From Clostridia bacterium (GTDB lineage: Bacteria > Bacillota > Clostridia > Oscillospirales > Acutalibacteraceae), in NCBI GenBank assembly GCA_017450005.1, contig JAFSYM010000155.1, positions 1 through 64,000 of the forward strand: DNA of 64,000 bases, in the 5' to 3' direction. Position numbers and translations under genes: made by a program. Positions within the stretch are counted from its first letter, which is position 1, and every line of letters starts with the position of its first letter. A model generated the notes under the pieces. It was not told the DNA's origin. It saw only the letters and a list, made by a program, of their open reading frames with translations, and did no database searches. Positions 59,446-64,000 of the stretch are shown piece after piece.

Positions 59446-59490
59446 AAATATGTAATTCTGTAGATTCTTACATACAGAGAGGAGACACTT

Positions 59491-61056
59491 ATGCGTAAAT
59501 CATACGACGTAATCGTGATCGGCGCGGGCAACGGCGGTCTGGCTGCTGCCGCGACCTGCGCAAAAGCCGGTCTTTCCACGCTGCTGCTGGAGAGACACAA
59601 CATCCCCGGCGGTTCCGCGTCCTCATTTGTGCGCGGCAGATTCGAGTTTGAACCGTCGCTGCACGAGCTGGCCGGTATCGGCGCGCCCGGTGATCCCGGC
59701 GAAATCGAAAAATTCTTTGACCGCATGGGCGCCGAGGGCGAATGGGTCCGGGACGAATCGACGTTTCGCCTGATCGTTCCCGCCAAGGAAGGCGATACCG
59801 ACACGTTCGTCAACGAGGACGGCGTCGAGGTTTCCGTGGACGTGCGCATGCCTATCGGGTTCGAGGCGTTCTCCCGCAAGCTGGACGAGATCGTCCCCGG
59901 CTCCTACGAGAGCAGCATTGCGGCGTTCCGGATTGCCGACAGATTTTTCACCGCGCTCGACCAGATCGAGGACGGCGATTTCCTGAACGGCGGCGCAGGC
60001 GCGGCCAAGGTGCTGCCGGACGTGATGCGCATGACCTCGCACACCATGAAAGAGGCGCTCGACGCGCTCGGTATGCCCAAGAAGGCGCAGGACATCTTCA
60101 ACACCTACTGGTGCTACATGGGCGTGCCCGCATCGCGCTTTGATTTTATGTATTATATGTGCATGCTGCACGGCTACGTCAAGAACGGCGCCGGCATGCC
60201 GCGCAAACGCAGCCACGCGATGAGCCTTGCGATCGACAAGGTGATCCGCGACAACGGCGGCGACATCTGGTACAACTCCGAGGTGACGCGGGTCATCATG
60301 CGCGGCGGCAAGCCCGCGGGCGTGGTCGTCAACGGTGAAAAGGAAGTCTACGGCCGGCGCTTCATCTGCAACGGCGCGCCCAACTTCGTCTGGAACGATC
60401 TGTTCGATCTCAAGGACGTGCCGAAGAAACAGCTTCAGATGGCAAACGCGCGTCAGATCGCCGTCAGCCTGACCACCGTCTATCTCGGCGTCAACAAGAC
60501 GGCCGAGGAGCTCGGCTTCAAGGACTACTCCATCTTCATCGCGCCCGATTCCGATTCGGATAAGCAGTACGAGGTCTGCAAGCAATACGGCAGCGGCTAC
60601 TGCATCATCAACTGCATGAACGAGGCGATTCCCGACTGCTCGCCCGAGGGCACGAGCATCCTGTTCCTGACAAGCATGACGTTCGGCGACGTGATGCAGG
60701 GCGTGCAGCCGCAGGACTACAAAAAGTTCAAAACTAAGGTCGCCGAGGATATGATTGAAACGTGCGAAAAAGCGCTGAATATTTCCATCAAGCCCTATAT
60801 TGAGGAAATCGAAATCGCGCTGCCGCCGACGTTCTCGCGCTACCTCAACACCCCGCAGGGCACGCCCTACGGCTATATGCTCAATATGTGGGACAGCATG
60901 ATCCCGCGCATGCTCCAGTACATGAAGGATCAGCCGTTTGACAACTTCCTGTTCTGCGGCGCTTCGCAGGAGCGCGGCGACGGCTACGGCTGCGCCTACT
61001 ACACCGGCGAAAAGGCCGCAAGACTGACGATCAAAGCGTTTAAGGAGGGCAAATAA
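59491..61056 (+). CDS. NAD(P)/FAD-dependent oxidoreductase (phytoene-desaturase-like)
   Basis: 521 residues. The N-terminal dinucleotide site VIGAGNGGLAAAATCAKAG, then LERHNIPGGSASSF, marks the CrtI/RetSat branch. A helical middle with YMCMLHGYVKNGAGMPRKR and the C-terminal FLFCGASQERGDGYGCAYYTGE close the FAD fold. The branch desaturates, isomerises or saturates hydrophobic substrates; here no carotenoid genes are nearby, so the substrate is open. GAGGAG precedes the ATG. The next gene, one base away, encodes a flavin/2Fe-2S reductase that probably supplies or accepts its electrons. Confidence 0.85.
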   Translation: MRKSYDVIVIGAGNGGLAAAATCAKAGLSTLLLERHNIPGGSASSFVRGRFEFEPSLHELAGIGAPGDPGEIEKFFDRMGAEGEWVRDESTFRLIVPAKEGDTDTFVNEDGVEVSVDVRMPIGFEAFSRKLDEIVPGSYESSIAAFRIADRFFTALDQIEDGDFLNGGAGAAKVLPDVMRMTSHTMKEALDALGMPKKAQDIFNTYWCYMGVPASRFDFMYYMCMLHGYVKNGAGMPRKRSHAMSLAIDKVIRDNGGDIWYNSEVTRVIMRGGKPAGVVVNGEKEVYGRRFICNGAPNFVWNDLFDLKDVPKKQLQMANARQIAVSLTTVYLGVNKTAEELGFKDYSIFIAPDSDSDKQYEVCKQYGSGYCIINCMNEAIPDCSPEGTSILFLTSMTFGDVMQGVQPQDYKKFKTKVAEDMIETCEKALNISIKPYIEEIEIALPPTFSRYLNTPQGTPYGYMLNMWDSMIPRMLQYMKDQPFDNFLFCGASQERGDGYGCAYYTGEKAARLTIKAFKEGK

Positions 61057-61057
61057 G

Positions 61058-62266
61058 ATGGCAAGTCCGATCAAATCACTGCAAGTCAAAAAGTTCCTCT
61101 CCATGCTGCCCGACCGGCAGGCGCGCTTTGAGGCAGGCGCGCCGACGCTGCCTCCCGGCTCCGATCAGGCGCGCGTGATCGCCCGTGCGCTGCACCCCGT
61201 GCGGCAGTATCTGCGCGTGTCCGCGGTGATCGAGCGCGGCGCGGACTGCAAGAGCTTTGAGCTTGTCCCCGATCCCGAGCGCGGCACCGAGGCGCTCGCG
61301 TGGTTCGGCGCGGGCAAATACCTGACCGTATTTGAAACGATCGAGGGTATGCGTATTTCGCGCGCTTACTCCATTTCCAGCTCGCCCAAGCAGTCGCTTG
61401 AGGGCAAGTATATGCTCACCATCAAGCTCGTCGAGGGCGGTATCATGAGCCGCTATATTCTGGACAACTGGGCAGTCGGTACGCCGGTCGAGGTTTCCGC
61501 GCCAAGCGGCACGTTCGAGTACCAGCCCCTGCGCGACGCCAAAAAAGTCATCTGTCTCGCGGGCGGCAGCGGCATCACGCCGTTCCTGTCCATGGCGCAG
61601 GCCATTGCCGACGGCGACGAAGACTTCGAGATGACGCTGCTGTACGGCAGCCGCAACTGGGACGCGATTCTGTTCCGCGACGAGCTAGCCGCCATCGAAA
61701 AGGCGACCGACAAGGTCAAGGTGATCCATGTGCTCAGCGAAAAGACGGCCGGCCGTATGCGCAAGGGTACGGAAAAGGGCTTCATCACCGCAGAGCTGAT
61801 TGAGAAATATGCGCCCGCCGACGAGCCGTATTCGGTGTTCCTGTGCGGCCCGCAGCAGATGTACGCGTTCGTGGACAAGGAGCTTGAAAAGCTGAATCTG
61901 CCGCGCAAGTACATCCGTCATGAGATGTTCGGCGAGTTCCACGATCCGGCCAGCCAGCCGGACTATCCGTCCGACGTGCCCGAGACCGTGCAGATCACCG
62001 TCACAATTCAGGACGAGACGAAGACCGTGACCGGCTCCACCGGCGACTCCGTCATGGCAATCCTCGAAAAGAACGGGATCGCGGTACCGTCGCGCTGCCG
62101 CAGCGGCGAGTGCGGCTTCTGCCACTCGCACCTGCTCGCGGGCAAGGTGTATGTGCCTAAAAACATGGAGTACCGCCGCATGGCCGACTATGATTTCGGC
62201 TGCATCCATCCTTGCTGCTCGTTCCCGCTGACCAACCTTGTGCTCAACGTGCCGGCGGCAAGATAA
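61058..62266 (+). CDS. ferredoxin-NADP reductase-like protein with C-terminal 2Fe-2S domain
   Basis: 402 residues. RAYSIS (about 105-110) binds FAD, GGSGITPF (about 170-177) and LCGPQQM bind NAD(P). The last 85 residues are a plant-type 2Fe-2S ferredoxin with SRCRSGECGFC, then a distant Cys in FGCIHPCC. This is the phenol-hydroxylase/CDP-deoxyglucose-reductase type of electron carrier. Ribosome site GAGGG. Coupled to the upstream oxidoreductase by one base, so the two act together. A terminator follows. Confidence 0.88.
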   Translation: MASPIKSLQVKKFLSMLPDRQARFEAGAPTLPPGSDQARVIARALHPVRQYLRVSAVIERGADCKSFELVPDPERGTEALAWFGAGKYLTVFETIEGMRISRAYSISSSPKQSLEGKYMLTIKLVEGGIMSRYILDNWAVGTPVEVSAPSGTFEYQPLRDAKKVICLAGGSGITPFLSMAQAIADGDEDFEMTLLYGSRNWDAILFRDELAAIEKATDKVKVIHVLSEKTAGRMRKGTEKGFITAELIEKYAPADEPYSVFLCGPQQMYAFVDKELEKLNLPRKYIRHEMFGEFHDPASQPDYPSDVPETVQITVTIQDETKTVTGSTGDSVMAILEKNGIAVPSRCRSGECGFCHSHLLAGKVYVPKNMEYRRMADYDFGCIHPCCSFPLTNLVLNVPAAR

Positions 62267-62280
62267 CACAGTATGAACAA

Positions 62281-62315
62281 GCGGGGCTGTCGCATTCAGG
62301 CAGCCTCGCTTTTTT
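62281..62315 (+). terminator. terminator after the flavin reductase gene
   Basis: GCGGGGCTG (62281-62289) pairs with CAGCCTCGC (62301-62309) with one G-U pair, followed by six T. Confidence 0.85.
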
Positions 62316-62341
62316 GAAGCGAAGATCGGAGGCTATAGAGT

Positions 62342-63589
62342 ATGATTCTGCAAAGCGATACGGGACTTGGCCGCGACGCATTGCGCGGTGCGCTGCAGGA
62401 AGCGCTGGCGGGAAGAAACCTGCATAAAATTCTGATTCTGCCGCCCGACTATACGCGGCTGTATTCCGGCGCGGGGATTCTGACCGCCATGGTGTATGAG
62501 ATGCTGCACGAAACGTGCGAGATCGACATCATGCCCGCGCTCGGCACGCACGAGCCGATGACGCAGGCGGAGTGGACGGCGTTTTTCGGCGCGGACGTGC
62601 CGTTCGAGCGCATGATCGTGCACAACTGGCGCACGGACGTGGTCAAGCTGGGCGAAGTGCCGGCGTCGTTTGTGCAGCAGGTGTCCGAGGGGCTTGTCCG
62701 CGACAAGATCGACGTCGAGGTCAACCGCCGCATCATGGACAAAGACTATGATCTGATATTGTCCATCGGGCAGGTCGTGCCGCACGAAGTCGTGGGCATG
62801 GCCAACTATTCCAAGAATATTTTTGTCGGCTGCGGCGGCAGCAGCATGATCAACAGCTCGCACATGCTCGGCGCGTTTTACGGCATGGAGCGCATCATGG
62901 GCAAGGACTTTTCGCCCGTGCGCAAGGTGTTCGACTACGCGCAGGAGCATTTCCTTGCGGACGTGCCGCTGCTGTACGTGCTGACCGTCACGACGAGCGA
63001 GCAGGACGAAACGCGCATCCACGGCCTTTGCATCGGCAACACGCGCGACGTGTTCGAGCAGGCCGTCTCGCTCAGCCAGCAGCTCAATCTGACGCATCTG
63101 GATCGCCCCATCCGCAAGGCGGTGGTCTATCTCGATCCGCGCGAATTCAAGAGCACGTGGCTGGGCAACAAGGCCGTTTACCGCACGCGCATGGCGATTG
63201 CCGACGGCGGCGAGCTGGTCATTCTCGCCCCGGCGGTGCGCAAGTTCGGCGAGGACGCCGAGAACGACCGCCTTATCCGCAAGTACGGCTACGTCGGGCG
63301 TGAAAAGATTCTGCGCCTGGTCGAGGAAAACGAGGATCTGCGCGGCAATCTGTCCGTGGCAGCGCACCTGATCCACGGCTCGTCCGACGGCCGCTTTACC
63401 ATCATATACTGTACAAAAGAGTTGACAGAGGAGGAAGTGCGCGGCGCGGGCTTCGGGTACATGCCGTATGACGTGGCCGCCGCAAAATACGATCCGGACA
63501 GCCTGCCGGACGGCTTTGTGACGCTCCCGGACGGGGAGGAAATCTTCTTTATTCACAATCCCGCACTCGGGCTCTGGACGGTCGGGTGA
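62342..63589 (+). CDS. LarA-like lactate racemase family protein (DUF2088)
   Basis: 415 residues. LPPDYTRLYSGAG and MPALGTHEPMT (His) are the N-domain motifs, and VPHEVVGMANYSKNIFVGCGG holds the His and Lys used by LarA to attach its nickel pincer cofactor. A C-domain with VVYLDPREFKSTW and LAPAVRKFGED follows. LarA racemises lactate; many homologues racemise or epimerise other 2-hydroxy acids. No larB, larC or larE is visible here, so cofactor supply must come from elsewhere. GGAGG lies about 10 bases before the ATG. Confidence 0.85.
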   Translation: MILQSDTGLGRDALRGALQEALAGRNLHKILILPPDYTRLYSGAGILTAMVYEMLHETCEIDIMPALGTHEPMTQAEWTAFFGADVPFERMIVHNWRTDVVKLGEVPASFVQQVSEGLVRDKIDVEVNRRIMDKDYDLILSIGQVVPHEVVGMANYSKNIFVGCGGSSMINSSHMLGAFYGMERIMGKDFSPVRKVFDYAQEHFLADVPLLYVLTVTTSEQDETRIHGLCIGNTRDVFEQAVSLSQQLNLTHLDRPIRKAVVYLDPREFKSTWLGNKAVYRTRMAIADGGELVILAPAVRKFGEDAENDRLIRKYGYVGREKILRLVEENEDLRGNLSVAAHLIHGSSDGRFTIIYCTKELTEEEVRGAGFGYMPYDVAAAKYDPDSLPDGFVTLPDGEEIFFIHNPALGLWTVG

Positions 63590-63593
63590 CGGG

Positions 63594-64000
63594 ATGAAAA
63601 GAACGCTGCTTTGCCTTATGTGCATCCTGTGTCTGCTCGCAGGGTGCGGCAATGGCACGCCCGAAGGCATGCCGACAAGCGCGACGGAAACGACCGAAGC
63701 GCAGACGACCGGCGCGACCGCACCGACCGTAACGACCGCGCCGGAGGATCTGCCGCCGGTCGACTTCGACCTGACGCAGATGAACCAGACCATGATGTAT
63801 GCCCAGGTGTACGATATGATCTACAATCCGGACGAATACCGCGGCAAAAGCGTGCGCATCCGCGGCCCGTTCAACACATACACCGACGAAGAAACGGGCG
63901 ACGTCCACCGCGCGATCCTGATCCGCGACGCGACGGCGTGCTGCACACAGGGCATCGAGTTTGAGCCGGCCGACCCGGACGCCGTGATGCCGGCTGTGGA
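63594..64000 (+). CDS. lipoprotein, N-terminal part (cut by window end)
   Basis: The frame starts four bases after the larA-like stop and runs off the window. MKRTLLCLMCILCLLAGCGN is a lipoprotein signal with lipobox LAGC. A Thr/Pro/Ala linker (about 22-50) precedes a domain with YNPDEYRGKSVRIRGPFNTY and IRDATACCTQGIEFEP. The GK-x-VRI-x-G strand and CC-x-GIEF block are typical of OB-fold surface lipoproteins in Clostridia. C-terminus unseen. Coupled to the racemase by spacing, perhaps only by position. Confidence 0.75.
   Translation, partial: MKRTLLCLMCILCLLAGCGNGTPEGMPTSATETTEAQTTGATAPTVTTAPEDLPPVDFDLTQMNQTMMYAQVYDMIYNPDEYRGKSVRIRGPFNTYTDEETGDVHRAILIRDATACCTQGIEFEPADPDAVMPAV

Noticed and set aside
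59623..63793. Long minus-strand frames opposite the FAD oxidoreductase and the LarA-like gene
   Set aside because: Both are antisense to genes with clear catalytic motifs; no ribosome sites.

Overview
The window looks like a chromosome segment of a GC-rich, Gram-positive, spore-forming anaerobe of the Clostridia, most like gut Oscillospiraceae/Ruminococcaceae relatives. Pointers are a BofA-like sporulation membrane protein, a DUF4830 protein, SipW-type signal peptidases with TasA-like substrates, Thr-rich lipoproteins, AGGAGG-type ribosome sites and many short palindromic repeats. No rRNA, tRNA or CRISPR array was seen. The taxonomic call is inference from gene content; no alignment was run.

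Region 1 (1-1230) holds the end of a MITE-like repeat, an alpha/beta hydrolase and an unrecognised 51-residue gene. Region 2 (1244-30402, almost all on the minus strand) is the centrepiece. It is a 29-kb surface-fibre locus with five SipW-type signal peptidases, one of which has lost its catalytic His. It also has five proteins with the SipW-type AWF signal, four membrane-anchored accessory proteins and a 4425-residue GLUG-repeat beta-helix protein. A membrane-tethered McrB-like AAA+ ATPase sits next to a DUF2357 (McrC-like) protein with a 300-residue charged coiled coil. I read this as a dedicated secretion, maturation and assembly system for a surface matrix. A DUF559 nuclease gene with an adjacent repeat is inserted in it.

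Region 3 (30469-32654) has a RAYT transposase carrying its own REP palindromes inside its reading frame, a degenerate EAL protein and a GNAT acetyltransferase. Region 4 (32982-49463) is mostly housekeeping. It has an ABC-F ATPase, ManA, BofA, RlmA, a MATE exporter, a MITE, a trio of small proteins, a phosphoesterase, DUF4830, a LOG-family protein, an RluA-type synthase, a ceramidase-like protein, PrmA, RqcH and DUF308.

Region 5 (49464-50504) is repeat-rich and contains a complete small-peptide transcription unit. Region 6 (50505-57777) has an aquaporin, HAD and PHP phosphatases, then an AT-richer DUF262/DUF1524 (GmrSD-like) gene with a YunG-like and a CorA-like partner, and RlmD. Region 7 (57871-64000) has an alkaline-phosphatase-superfamily protein, a SanA/YdcF-like protein, an FAD oxidoreductase paired with a 2Fe-2S flavin reductase, a LarA-like racemase and the start of a lipoprotein cut by the window edge.

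Functions are assigned from motifs visible in the translations. Start sites were moved to the codon best placed after a Shine-Dalgarno sequence where that was clear.
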